Positions 1 through 8,098 of a stretch of 64,000 bases of DNA are shown piece after piece. This DNA comes from JAWKWH01 sp041397625 (GTDB taxonomy: Bacteria > Pseudomonadota > Alphaproteobacteria > Rhizobiales > Rhizobiaceae). The notes beneath the pieces are model-generated. The model saw only the letters and a program-made list of their open reading frames with translations, made no database searches and was not told the origin of the DNA. The DNA lies in NCBI GenBank assembly GCA_041397625.1, contig JAWKWH010000003.1, positions 478,246 to 542,245 on the forward strand, read 5' to 3'. Position 1 is the stretch's first letter. Each line of letters starts with the position of its first letter. The position numbers and the translations under genes are program-made.

Positions 1-803
1 CCGATGATGGTCAGCGACGGGATCAGCGACGGGCGGAAGGCGAAGCGGTTGGCGATGCGCCGGTCGGCGAAGCCGTAGGAGCGCGCCATCTCGATATAGG
101 GCTTGTCATAGGTCTCGACCATGTTGGCGCGGGTCAGCCTTGCCGCCTGGCCGATGCCCGACAACGCCAGCGCGAAGGCCGGCAGGATGATGTGCCAGGC
201 GGCGTTGCCGAAGGCACGGAAATCGGCGGCGACCAGCGTGTCGAGCATCAGGAAGCCGGTGACGGGCGCGACCGAATAGCTGTCGGAAATGCGGCCGGCG
301 ATCGGAAACAGCGGCAGGAAGAAGGCGAAGAGCAGCATCAGGATCACCGCCCAGACGAAGCTCGGGGCGGAAACGCCGAGCAGCGAGACGAGGCGGACGA
401 GATTGTCGGCCCAGCGGCCGCGATAGCGCGCCGAAACGATGCCGAGCGGCAGGCCGATGCCGATCATCATGACGCCGGCTACCAGCACGAGCTCCAGCGT
501 AGCGGGCAGGAACTGGGCGATATCGGCGGTGACCGGCCGGTTGGTGTAAAGCGAGATGCCGAGGTCGCCGCGGGCGAGATCGGCGATGAAGTAGCCGTAC
601 TGGACGACGATGCTCTGGTCGAGATGCAGCGCCTGGCGCAGGTTCTCGACCTGTTCGGGCGTGGCGTTCGGCCCGAGGGCGATGCGCGCCGGATCGCCGG
701 GGATGACCCGGGCGATGGTGAAGATCAGCATCGAGACCCCGACCAGCACGATCAAAGAGGTTCCGAGCCGCTTCGAAAGGAGGCGGACGACCGGTGGCAT
801 CAT
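1..803 (-). CDS. Dipeptide/oligopeptide-type ABC transporter permease (DppB family), partial
   Basis: Inner-membrane permease of a peptide/nickel-type ABC importer. The gene reads leftward and is cut by the window edge; about 267 N-terminal residues are visible. Translating the complement from the ATG at 803-801 gives an N-terminal membrane helix (SLIVLVGVSMLIFTIARVIP), the family's PGDPARIALGPNAT segment, further helices (LELVLVAGVMMIGIGLPLGI; FVWAVILMLLFAFFLPLFPI) and the start of the ATPase-contacting loop (GQAARLTRANMVETYDKPYIEMARSYG). A second ATG follows directly (800-798), so the start could be one codon later. It lies 86 bp downstream of the binding-protein gene on the same strand and belongs to its operon; the second permease and ATPase genes are presumably beyond the left edge. 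The family is clear, the substrate is not. Confidence 0.93.
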   Translation of the reverse strand, partial: MMPPVVRLLSKRLGTSLIVLVGVSMLIFTIARVIPGDPARIALGPNATPEQVENLRQALHLDQSIVVQYGYFIADLARGDLGISLYTNRPVTADIAQFLPATLELVLVAGVMMIGIGLPLGIVSARYRGRWADNLVRLVSLLGVSAPSFVWAVILMLLFAFFLPLFPIAGRISDSYSVAPVTGFLMLDTLVAADFRAFGNAAWHIILPAFALALSGIGQAARLTRANMVETYDKPYIEMARSYGFADRRIANRFAFRPSLIPSLTII

Positions 804-853
804 TCCAATCCAAGAACAGGTCCGCCGGGCTTTTCGCGCGACGGGCGCGGTTG

Positions 854-879
854 GCGGGCCGCCGGGAGCAGCGGCCCGC
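854..879 (-). promoter_or_regulatory. Stem-loop between binding-protein and permease genes
   Basis: Perfect 9-bp inverted repeat GCGGGCCGC / GCGGCCCGC with an 8-nt loop in the 86-bp gap after the binding-protein stop. There is no run of U after it, so it is more likely an mRNA-stabilising or partially attenuating hairpin than a full terminator. Such structures often keep binding-protein mRNA more abundant than permease mRNA; here that role is inferred from position. Confidence 0.6.
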
Positions 880-889
880 GGGTTCCGAC

Positions 890-2488
890 CTACTCGGTCA
901 TTTCCATCAGGCGGAAGGAAAAGCCCATTCCGTCGAGCCCGAAGGCCTTGGACGGATCCGACATGGCCGGAACCTTGACCCGGTTGCTGGCGGCAAACAC
1001 CGACTGGCGATCATAGGCGTAGATCGAAGCGGCCACCTCCATAAGGCGCTTGTTGAGCGCCGCATAGGCGGCCTCGCGACCGGCATCGTCGGCGGCCATG
1101 CGGCCTTCTTCCAGATATTTGTCGACCTCGGCGTCCTTCAGATATTCCGGCGATTGCCAGGTGCCCGAGGTGGAGGAGTGGTACTGGCCGTAAAGCAGGG
1201 TATCGGGATCGCCGGTCACCGCGTTGACGAAGAGCTGCGAGATATGCGGGGTGTTCTCCGCCTTCGACACCTGCTCGGCAAACAGTGCCCACGGCATCTT
1301 CTTGATCTCCGACTTGACGCCGAGTTCCGTGAAGTTTGCCTGCATCAGCAGGGCGAAACGCTCCTCGAGCGGCACTTCGGCAATCCACGACACTTCGAGC
1401 GTGAAGTCCTCCGGCTTGTACTTGCACTGGGCAAGCTCCGCCTTCGCCGCGTCGAGATTGCGGGTGAGGATGTGGTCCGCCGGATTGGCGCCGAACATGC
1501 CGACGGGAATGGCGCCGGTGGCGGCGCTGCCCTGGGAGACGTCGTCGGTGACGGCGATCATCCTGACGGCCGCGTCGTAGTCGAAGGCCATGGAGAGGGC
1601 GCGTCGGCAATGCACGTCGTCCATCGGCGCCTTGGCGGTGTTCATCTTGACGTAGAACGCGCCGGTACCGGATTCGGTCAGCAGTTGCGCGCCGCCGGCG
1701 GCCAGCGCCTTGATCACCTCCGGCGGAAGCCACTGCGAGGCGATGTCGTGCTCGCCCTGCGCGATCAGCGTGCGCACGGTCGCCGCCTCCAGGCCATAGC
1801 GCAGGCGCACCGTATCGGGCGCGACGTCGGGTACGCCGAGGAAATAGCCGGCGTTCTTCTCCATCACCGTCTCTTCCTGCGGGTTGTGCGCGGTGACCTT
1901 GTAGGCGCCGGTGCCGGCGCCATTGGCCGACAGATAGGCCTGGCCCCAGTCTTTCATGTCGCCGTCGCCGTCGCCGAGATTGGCCATCACGGTCTTCTTG
2001 TCGACGATCGGCAGGCGTACCAGCGAGGCGATGAACGGCGCGTAGGGCCGGGCGAGGTTGAACTTCACCGTGTGCTCGTCCACCGCCTCGGCGCTCTCGA
2101 CGCCCGCGAACAGATAGGACAGGCCGGCGCCCAGCGCCTTCATCCGGTCAAGCGAGAACACCACGTCCTCGGCGGTTAGCGGATTGCCGCTCTGGAAGGC
2201 CACGTCGGAACGCAGTTTGAAAGTATAGCTGTTGCCGTCGGCTTCCCAGCTTTCGGCGAGATGCGGCACGTGGCCGGGCCCGCCCTGTTTCGGCAGCACC
2301 AGCGTGTCGTAGACGTTGAACATCAGGATCGAGTCGGCATAGTCCGAGGCCTTGCCCGGATCGAGCTCGCCGACGGCCACCTCATCGAGGCGCAAGACGC
2401 CGCCGGCAAGGGCCGAGGCGGGTGTGAGGGCCGTCAGGGCCGTCGCCGACATCGCTGCGGCCGCGATGGTTTTGCTGAGTCTTTTCAT
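890..2488 (-). CDS. ABC transporter substrate-binding protein, DppA/OppA-like (SBP_bac_5)
   Basis: Periplasmic solute receptor of 532 residues, the usual size for the peptide/nickel family 5. It has a clear Sec signal peptide (MKRLSKTIAAAAMSATALTA, cleavage probably after ALAGG or nearby). Family segments follow: YADSILMFNVYDTLV near residue 50, LAESWEADGNSYTFKLRSDV with the adjoining FQSGNPLTAEDVVFSLDRM near 80-115, and DDVHCRRALSMAFDYD near 300. A Shine-Dalgarno-like GGGAG sits 9-10 nt before the ATG at 2488. It starts 20 bp after the XRE-cupin regulator and precedes the DppB-type permease, so regulator, receptor and permease form one leftward operon. The ligand could be a peptide, opine, amino-sugar or another small polar molecule; sequence alone does not decide. 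Confidence 0.92.
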   Translation of the reverse strand: MKRLSKTIAAAAMSATALTALTPASALAGGVLRLDEVAVGELDPGKASDYADSILMFNVYDTLVLPKQGGPGHVPHLAESWEADGNSYTFKLRSDVAFQSGNPLTAEDVVFSLDRMKALGAGLSYLFAGVESAEAVDEHTVKFNLARPYAPFIASLVRLPIVDKKTVMANLGDGDGDMKDWGQAYLSANGAGTGAYKVTAHNPQEETVMEKNAGYFLGVPDVAPDTVRLRYGLEAATVRTLIAQGEHDIASQWLPPEVIKALAAGGAQLLTESGTGAFYVKMNTAKAPMDDVHCRRALSMAFDYDAAVRMIAVTDDVSQGSAATGAIPVGMFGANPADHILTRNLDAAKAELAQCKYKPEDFTLEVSWIAEVPLEERFALLMQANFTELGVKSEIKKMPWALFAEQVSKAENTPHISQLFVNAVTGDPDTLLYGQYHSSTSGTWQSPEYLKDAEVDKYLEEGRMAADDAGREAAYAALNKRLMEVAASIYAYDRQSVFAASNRVKVPAMSDPSKAFGLDGMGFSFRLMEMTE

Positions 2489-2508
2489 GTTGATGCTCCC
2501 GTTTATTG

Positions 2509-3150
2509 TTATTCCGAATCATTGCGTTTGCGGCCGGCGCCCAGAGCCGCGCCGGCGGCTTCATCTTCCCCGAAAACGTCCATCGTCCCGGCCCACAGGA
2601 TCGTCGCCGGCGTATCGCCGTGGTTCCAGGTCGAGTGGGTGATGGTCGATGGAAAATGGATTGAATCGCCGACCTCGAGTATTGCTCGCTCGCCGTCCAG
2701 CTCGACGGTGATCGCGCCTTCGAGCACGAACAGCATCTCCTCGCCGTCGTGCGAGATCGGCTCGCCTCGATGGCCTGGCGGCTCGTGGATGATGACGCTG
2801 CGCAGAATGCAGCCGGGGAAGGAGGAAGAGATGCGCTCGTAGGTGACGGAATTGCGGCTTATGGCGTAGACCGCCCGCTCGTCGTGCCTGGTTTGCGGCG
2901 CATCGCCCTTCGGTTGGGCCAGAAACTCACTTACGTGCAGGCCAAGAACCCGCGACACCGAGACCAGCGAGGACAGCGACGGGGTGGTGATGCCGCGTTC
3001 GATCTGGGAGATGAACCCGACCGAGAGGCCGGCACGGTCGGCGACCTGCTGCATCGTCAGGCCGATTTCCTTGCGCCGGGCGCGCAGACGCTCCACCAGG
3101 GCAAAATTCTCCCCTGCTTTTGCGGCGCTGTCGGTCGCCTGCCTGGCCAT
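2509..3150 (-). CDS. XRE-family transcriptional regulator with C-terminal cupin domain
   Basis: DNA-binding regulator of 213 residues. Residues about 17-75 form a helix-turn-helix of the XRE/Cro type (IGLTMQQVADRAGLSVGFIS followed by QIERGITTPSLSSL). Residues about 115-195 form a cupin effector domain (EEMLFVLEGAITVELDGE, then LEVGDSIHFPSTITHSTWNH). Regulators of this build (PuuR-like and relatives) usually control a neighbouring uptake or catabolic operon in response to a small ligand. I chose the ATG at 3150: GGGGAG stands 6 nt before it, while an in-frame ATG 19 codons upstream (3207) would lie inside the promoter/operator region. It is the first gene of the leftward transporter operon, and two identical-length palindromes flank its promoter, which points to autoregulation. 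Confidence 0.9.
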   Translation of the reverse strand: MARQATDSAAKAGENFALVERLRARRKEIGLTMQQVADRAGLSVGFISQIERGITTPSLSSLVSVSRVLGLHVSEFLAQPKGDAPQTRHDERAVYAISRNSVTYERISSSFPGCILRSVIIHEPPGHRGEPISHDGEEMLFVLEGAITVELDGERAILEVGDSIHFPSTITHSTWNHGDTPATILWAGTMDVFGEDEAAGAALGAGRKRNDSE

Positions 3151-3162
3151 GCTCGCTCCCCA

Positions 3163-3179
3163 TTTTAGTATTGCTAAAA
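3163..3179. promoter_or_regulatory. Operator 1 (17-bp palindrome, downstream copy)
   Basis: TTTTAGTATTGCTAAAA: arms TTTTAG/CTAAAA around a 5-bp centre. It lies 12 bp before the regulator start codon, overlaps the Shine-Dalgarno side of the leader and touches the proposed -10 element. A second palindrome with the same arms and length is centred 51 bp away, about five helical turns. The best candidate ligand is the XRE-cupin protein encoded just downstream. Confidence 0.65.
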
Positions 3180-3207
3180 TCGTGCGGTGTGCCGCGGTAA
3201 GTGTCAA
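3179..3207 (-). promoter_or_regulatory. Promoter of the XRE-cupin/binding-protein operon
   Basis: On the leftward strand a perfect TTGACA (3207-3202) is followed after 17 nt by CACGAT (3184-3179), a weak -10. The promoter is bracketed by the two 17-bp palindromes, one 6 bp upstream of the -35 and one overlapping the edge of the -10. This is the geometry expected for repression by a bound regulator. Confidence 0.55.
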
Positions 3208-3213
3208 GCATTT

Positions 3214-3230
3214 TTTTAGCTATGCTAAAA
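3214..3230. promoter_or_regulatory. Operator 2 (17-bp palindrome, upstream copy)
   Basis: TTTTAGCTATGCTAAAA: arms TTTTAGC/GCTAAAA around TAT. It has the same length and same outer hexamers as the copy at 3163-3179, and sits just upstream of the TTGACA element of the leftward promoter. Paired copies in phase on the helix suggest cooperative binding of a dimeric regulator. Confidence 0.65.
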
Positions 3231-3713
3231 TTTGTACAAACCTTTCTGATCGTGGAAAAAATCCGGACAAGGGGGCTGCAGTGATACTCAGCAGAGCTTA
3301 TGGGTTCATAAGAATAATAGATTTTATTAATGCATTTCAGCCGTGCCTAAATGCCATTGGGGGGATGCGTGGGTGGCCGTGGCATGGCCGCGAACGGGAG
3401 GCGGGATGCAGATAAAACGGTTTACGGGCGACGGAAACGGGTTTTGCGATCATTCCCGCCGCTTGCCGCCGGCCGGGGTCGGCGGGACCGCGGACGCCGT
3501 TGTCGAACCGTCATCCAACTGTCGTCAACGATATCTATTCGAATGGGACGCCGGCCGGCTTTTCGTTCAGCCGGACAAAGCTCGCCCGGCTGCCGAATTG
3601 TATTGCCCAGCCGGCGATGGGGTGGCTAGAGTGTTGGCCGTCACACAGAATTAACATGCGCGGGCCGTGCGGTTTTCCGGCTCGTCAAAGATAGTGGCAA
3701 GGGAGAGCAGACC
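3231..3713. other. Intergenic region between divergent transporter operons
   Basis: About 480 bp without a convincing gene; short open frames here have no recognisable protein features. The AT-rich stretch at roughly 3297-3340 is unlike the GC-rich surroundings and contains a 16-bp palindrome CTTATGGGTTCATAAG (3297-3312), a possible operator or part of the promoter for the rightward binding-protein gene. A Shine-Dalgarno GGGAGAG precedes the ATG at 3714. I could not assign a confident -35/-10 pair for the rightward operon. Confidence 0.5.
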
Positions 3714-5756
3714 ATGAAGAAACTACTATTGGCGAGTTCCGCGCTGTTGTTGGCGGCCGGAACCTCGTTCGCGGCCGACTGTCCGTCGGTAACGGTGGCC
3801 GACATGATGGGTGTCGGAGCCGGCGCCTTTCCGCAGCAATACGAGTTGGACGAGTTCCAGTCGCTTGGCGGCTGCACCGTGTCCTTCAAGGAAAATCCCG
3901 CCATTGGCGACATGAACAAGCAGATCCGCAACAACCCGGACCTGCCGCCGCTGGCCGAGCGTATGCCTGAAGAGCCGCTCGTGGTGGCGCCCTATGAATC
4001 GATCGGCAAGTATGGCGGCACGCTCGACGCGCTGTCCAACGCCACCGAGGCGGGCACGTCGGACTTCATGTCCACGCGCCACGTCAACCTTGTTCGCTAT
4101 TCCGACGACTTGCAGACCATCGTTCCCAATGTGGCGAAGGGCTGGAAGTGGAACGACGACTATACGGAACTGACCTTCTTCCTGCGCAAGGGCCACAAAT
4201 GGTCCGACGGCGTGCCGTTCACCTCGGCGGACGTGAAGTTCTGGTACGACAACCTTGCGCTTGATCCGAACGTCATCGAGAAGCCGAAGGACTACGTTCT
4301 GGTCGGCGGCGAGCGCATGCAGGTCGAGACGCCGGACGATCAGACGGTCGTCTTCAAGCTGCCGGCGCCGAAGCCGGGCCTGCTGGCCCACTTCGCCACC
4401 CACTACGCACAGGGCTTCCAGCCGAAGCACTTCCTTGGCCGTTTTCATCCGGATATCGATCCGGACGCCGACAAGAATGCCCAGGCGATCGGATTCGAGA
4501 CCGGCTATGACGTAATCAAGGCCTATTACGGCTCGTCGGACTGGATGGATACCGCCACGCCGATGCTGAACAGCCCGGACAAGGTGGCCAACATGCCGGC
4601 CGACGCCGCGCCGACGCTGGAAAGCCACATCGTCATCAAGGAAACCACGGAAGGCCGGCATTTCGTCGCCAATCCGTATTTCTACATGGTCGACACGGCC
4701 GGCAATCAGTTGCCCTACATCAACGAGATGGATGAGCTGTTCATCAACGACCAGCAGGTCCGCCTGCTCAAGCTGGTCAACGGCGAAGTCGACTACAAGT
4801 CGCAGTCGCTGCAGCTTTCCGACGCGCCGCTGCTTCTGGAAAACCAGGAGAAGGGTGATTACACGATCCAGCTCAAACCCAAGATCGCGATGCATGCGAT
4901 TTCGTTCAATGTGACGTCGGACGATCCCGTCAAGCGTCAGGTGTTCGGCGATCTCAGGTTCCGCAAGGCAATGTCGATCGCCATCAATCGCGACGAGTTG
5001 AACGAGGTGGCCTATTTCGGTCAGGGAACGCCGGCGCAGTATACCGGTTTCTCGCCGCTGCCGGATTTTGCCGACAAGAAGTGGACGTCGTTTGCGATCG
5101 AGCACGATCCGGACGGCGCCAAGGCGCTGCTCGACGAGGTCGGCGTTGTCGACAAGGATGGCGACGGTTTCCGCGACCTGCCGGACGGCAGCCCGCTTGT
5201 GCTGAACCTCAACTTCGCCACGCAGGGCATCGCCGGTCAGGTGGTGGAACTGCTGAGCCAGTACTGGGCGGCTGTCGGCATCAAGTCGGCGGTCAAGGAA
5301 GTGACGCCCGACGAATTCCGTTCGGCACAGTCTTCCAACCAGAACGATGTCGGTCTTTGGGAAAAGGGCCAGCCACTCGGCATCGTGCTCGGCAACAACG
5401 AACTTTGGGTGCCGCCGTTCGAGAACTACTTCGGTCACCGCGTCGGCATGCTGTGGGCTGAATGGGTGGATTCGAACGGTTCCAAGGGCGTCGAGCCGCC
5501 GGACTTCGTCAAGCAGCTGATTGCCGATATCAACGCGTTCCAGTCGACACCGTCCGGCACCGACAAGTTCAACGAGCTTGGCGCCCGCCTGGTCGAGAAC
5601 ATGACGTCGAACCTGTTGTTCATCGGAACAGCCCTTACGCCAGATCCGATCTTCCACCGCAATGCGCTCAAGAATTTCCCGGAATTCAAGACCGCGTCCT
5701 ACGAATACTACCGGACCTATCCGTACCGTCCGGCGCAATGGTATCTCGACGAGTAA
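3714..5756 (+). CDS. ABC transporter substrate-binding protein, large SBP_bac_5 type
   Basis: Periplasmic receptor of 680 residues, longer than the usual 500-550 for the peptide-binding family 5. The signal peptide is clear (MKKLLLASSALLLAAGTSFA, cleavage before ADCPS). The N-terminus carries an extra segment of about 90 residues before the family core begins around IGKYGGTLDAL. Core segments include VPNVAKGWKWNDDYTELTFF, LRKGHKWSDGVPFTSADVKF and LRFRKAMSIAINRDELNEVA. The C-terminus (RTYPYRPAQWYLDE) is typical of the large subtype. First gene of a complete five-gene transporter operon on the plus strand, 137 bp before the first permease. The ligand is unknown; neighbouring catabolic genes make an organosulfonate, phosphonate ester or amine-containing compound possible, by inference only. 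Confidence 0.92.
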   Translation: MKKLLLASSALLLAAGTSFAADCPSVTVADMMGVGAGAFPQQYELDEFQSLGGCTVSFKENPAIGDMNKQIRNNPDLPPLAERMPEEPLVVAPYESIGKYGGTLDALSNATEAGTSDFMSTRHVNLVRYSDDLQTIVPNVAKGWKWNDDYTELTFFLRKGHKWSDGVPFTSADVKFWYDNLALDPNVIEKPKDYVLVGGERMQVETPDDQTVVFKLPAPKPGLLAHFATHYAQGFQPKHFLGRFHPDIDPDADKNAQAIGFETGYDVIKAYYGSSDWMDTATPMLNSPDKVANMPADAAPTLESHIVIKETTEGRHFVANPYFYMVDTAGNQLPYINEMDELFINDQQVRLLKLVNGEVDYKSQSLQLSDAPLLLENQEKGDYTIQLKPKIAMHAISFNVTSDDPVKRQVFGDLRFRKAMSIAINRDELNEVAYFGQGTPAQYTGFSPLPDFADKKWTSFAIEHDPDGAKALLDEVGVVDKDGDGFRDLPDGSPLVLNLNFATQGIAGQVVELLSQYWAAVGIKSAVKEVTPDEFRSAQSSNQNDVGLWEKGQPLGIVLGNNELWVPPFENYFGHRVGMLWAEWVDSNGSKGVEPPDFVKQLIADINAFQSTPSGTDKFNELGARLVENMTSNLLFIGTALTPDPIFHRNALKNFPEFKTASYEYYRTYPYRPAQWYLDE

Positions 5757-5788
5757 GCGGGGATAGTAGAGCGGTTTCTGGAAATAAA

Positions 5789-5814
5789 TTCCGGGCGGCA
5801 AGCGCTGCCCGGAA
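5789..5814 (+). promoter_or_regulatory. Stem-loop between binding-protein and permease genes
   Basis: Eleven-bp stem (TTCCGGGCGGC / GCTGCCCGGAA, one G-U pair) closed by a 4-nt loop, 33 nt after the binding-protein stop. A short A-rich stretch follows rather than a U-run. Position and form match the hairpins after the other two binding-protein genes in this window, so a role in lowering permease expression or protecting the upstream mRNA is likely. Confidence 0.6.
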
Positions 5815-5892
5815 CTTGCCAAAAACCGGTGCAACACTGAATTCGGCAGGCGGTGGACGATTCCGCCACCCGCAAGGGCTGGATAGGGCGGC

Positions 5893-6900
5893 ATGGGTCA
5901 ATTCATTCAGTTTGCGTTTAACCGGGCATGGATGGCGCTCGTCACGCTGCTGACGGTTTCGCTCATCGTGTTCACGCTGATGGAACTGGTTCCCGGCACC
6001 TGCGCCGAGCGTTATCTCGCTTTCAAGAACACGCAGGGCTCGCAAATTTCGGTGGAGGACATCAGGGCCGAGGAAAAGCGCCTCGGGCTTGACCGGCCGT
6101 TCCTGATCCGATGGGGATCGTGGGTCGGCAATGTGTTTTTGAAGGGCGAGTTCGGCGACAGCTGCATCCTGCGCCTGAACATAAATCAGCTCCTGTCGGA
6201 CAAGTTCTGGATAAGTCTCGGCATCTGTCTTGCAGCGCTGATATTCTCCTACCTGATCGCAGTGCCGATAGGAATTATTTCGGCGAGTTCGAAGAGTCCG
6301 GTCGTAAACAATTCGCTGCGGTTCACCAGCTATCTGGGGCTGGCGTTGCCGAACTTCCTGCTTGCGCTGATGATCATGTTGTTTTCGACAGTGGTGTTCG
6401 GGGATTCGCTGACCGGGCTGTTCTCCAAGGAATATCGCGATGCGGCCTGGTCTTGGGCCAAGTTCGGCGATTTCCTGTCGCGCGCCTGGCTGCCGATCTT
6501 CATTCTGGGCTGGTCGGCCACCGCGTTTGCGCTGCAGACCGTGCGGGCGCTGATGCTCGACGAAATCGGCAAGCTCTACGTCACGGCGGCTTCCGCGCGA
6601 GGGATCACGGGCTCTAAGCTGCTTTGGAAATATCCTGCCCGCCACGCGCTCGGTCCGGTGATCAATTCACTCGGCTTCGATCTCAACCGTATCTTCAACG
6701 AATTGCCCGTCGTGGCGCTGATCCTGACGCTGACGGAGTCGGGTGCGTTGCTGATCGAGGCGCTGGCGCGATCAAATGACCAGCAATTGGCGGGCGCCAT
6801 CATCTTCCTGCTCACGGCGAGCATCGTGTTCGTCAACTTCGTAACGGACATACTGCTTGCGGTGCTCGATCCGCGGGTGCGGCGCGGATTGATGGGGTAG
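5893..6900 (+). CDS. Oligopeptide-type ABC transporter permease, DppB/OppB family
   Basis: Inner-membrane permease of 335 residues. It has an N-terminal helix (AWMALVTLLTVSLIVFTLME) followed by an extracytoplasmic stretch, then further helices (ISLGICLAALIFSYLIAVPI; LGLALPNFLLALMIMLF). The ATPase-contacting EAA-type loop is present (VRALMLDEIGKLYVTAASAR, then GITGSKLLWKYPARHALGPV). It ends with a hydrophobic segment (AGAIIFLLTASIVFVNFVTD) and LAVLDPRVRRG. It pairs with the next permease, whose start is 4 bp after this stop, so the two are translationally coupled. The start at 5893 is the first Met and is preceded by a purine-rich GGATAGGG. Confidence 0.93.
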   Translation: MGQFIQFAFNRAWMALVTLLTVSLIVFTLMELVPGTCAERYLAFKNTQGSQISVEDIRAEEKRLGLDRPFLIRWGSWVGNVFLKGEFGDSCILRLNINQLLSDKFWISLGICLAALIFSYLIAVPIGIISASSKSPVVNNSLRFTSYLGLALPNFLLALMIMLFSTVVFGDSLTGLFSKEYRDAAWSWAKFGDFLSRAWLPIFILGWSATAFALQTVRALMLDEIGKLYVTAASARGITGSKLLWKYPARHALGPVINSLGFDLNRIFNELPVVALILTLTESGALLIEALARSNDQQLAGAIIFLLTASIVFVNFVTDILLAVLDPRVRRGLMG

Positions 6901-6904
6901 GGCG

Positions 6905-8098
6905 ATGTTCGGGTTCGGCAAAAACAAACAGACGGGCGTCGACGCCAAGGCCAAGGAAGCCTATTTCACGGCGTCGCAGGGCCAGCTTATCCGCGCCCGG
7001 TTCAAGGCCAACCGATCGGCCGTGATCGCGGGCTGGGCGCTGGTGGTCATGATCCTGATGGGTTTTTTTGCGCCGTTCCTGTCGCCCTACAATCCGACGA
7101 TCCATGGCCGCGACAAGGACTATGAAAACGGTGCGCCGCAGATACCGAAATTCTGGGACGAGAATGGCTTCTCGGTCAGGCCGTTCATCTACACGCCGGT
7201 GCGGGAGCGTTCGATCAAGACGAATTTCCGCTGGGTGACGACAATCGACCGCGAGAAGCGGCGCTACGTCCAGTTCTTCGTCGAAGGTTGGGAATACAGC
7301 ATGATCGACATTGCCTGGGACCTGCCGGGCACTGCATTCGACATCAACATCAAGGCGCTGACATTCGACACGCATCTGTTCGGGGTGGATGAGGGCGGTA
7401 TCCACCTTTTCGGCACCGACGAGAGTGGCAAGGATATTTTCGGGCGAACGCTGCACGCCATCTGGACATCGCTTGCGGTTGGTACGCTCGGCGTGTTGAT
7501 CGCCTTCGTTCTGGCGCTCGTCATCGGAGGGGTGGCCGGCTATTACGGCGGCTGGATCGACTCCGTCCTGCAGATGATAACCGACGCAATACGCACCGTG
7601 CCGCCGATCCCGCTGTTCATGGCGCTTGCCGCCTTCATGCCGGCACATTGGAGTTCGGAGACGCGGTTCTTCTTCATATCGATCATCCTCGGTCTGATCG
7701 GCTGGCCGACACTGGCCCGGCGCATACGCACGCATCTTCTCACCGAACGAAGCCAGGAATATGTGCTGGCGGCAGAGCTGTGCGGCGCGTCTTCCTCGCA
7801 CGTGATCCGGCGGCACCTGTTGCCGAGTTTCACGAGCTACATCATCGTCGACCTGATGATCTCGTTTCCCTACATGGTGCGCTCGGAAACGGCGCTTTCC
7901 TTTATCGGGCTCGGCCTGAAGGACCCGGTCAATTCGCTCGGCGCGCTGATGCAGAACGTCTCGAAGGCCGACGTCCTCCTAAACTATCAATGGTATTTCA
8001 TCCCGGTCATCTTCTTCATCGCGCTGGTGCTCGCCTTCGTTTTCGTCGGCGACGGACTGCGCGATGCGGCCGACCCCTATTCGAGCACGCGCAAATGA
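6905..8098 (+). CDS. Oligopeptide-type ABC transporter permease, DppC family with large insertion
   Basis: Second permease, 397 residues against about 300 for DppC. After the first helix (VIAGWALVVMILMGFFAPFL) there is an extracytoplasmic insertion of roughly 110 residues (about 58-170) before the conserved HLFGTDESGKDIFGRTLHAI segment. Core helices and the EAA-type loop (RTHLLTERSQEYVLAAELCG, then RRHLLPSFTSYIIVDLMISF) follow. The C-terminus GDGLRDAADPYSSTRK is characteristic of the family. YejE-like permeases also carry inserts here. The stop codon overlaps the start of the first ATPase gene (ATGA), which marks tight coupling. Confidence 0.93.
   Translation: MFGFGKNKQTGVDAKAKEAYFTASQGQLIRARFKANRSAVIAGWALVVMILMGFFAPFLSPYNPTIHGRDKDYENGAPQIPKFWDENGFSVRPFIYTPVRERSIKTNFRWVTTIDREKRRYVQFFVEGWEYSMIDIAWDLPGTAFDINIKALTFDTHLFGVDEGGIHLFGTDESGKDIFGRTLHAIWTSLAVGTLGVLIAFVLALVIGGVAGYYGGWIDSVLQMITDAIRTVPPIPLFMALAAFMPAHWSSETRFFFISIILGLIGWPTLARRIRTHLLTERSQEYVLAAELCGASSSHVIRRHLLPSFTSYIIVDLMISFPYMVRSETALSFIGLGLKDPVNSLGALMQNVSKADVLLNYQWYFIPVIFFIALVLAFVFVGDGLRDAADPYSSTRK

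Noticed and set aside
3343..3694. Short overlapping open frames in the transporter intergenic region
   Set aside because: No ribosome sites, no family features, and three frames open at once, which is usual for random GC-rich DNA.
3726..5894. 722-codon open frame opposite the large binding-protein gene
   Set aside because: The plus-strand gene has a signal peptide and clear family motifs; the minus frame has none.
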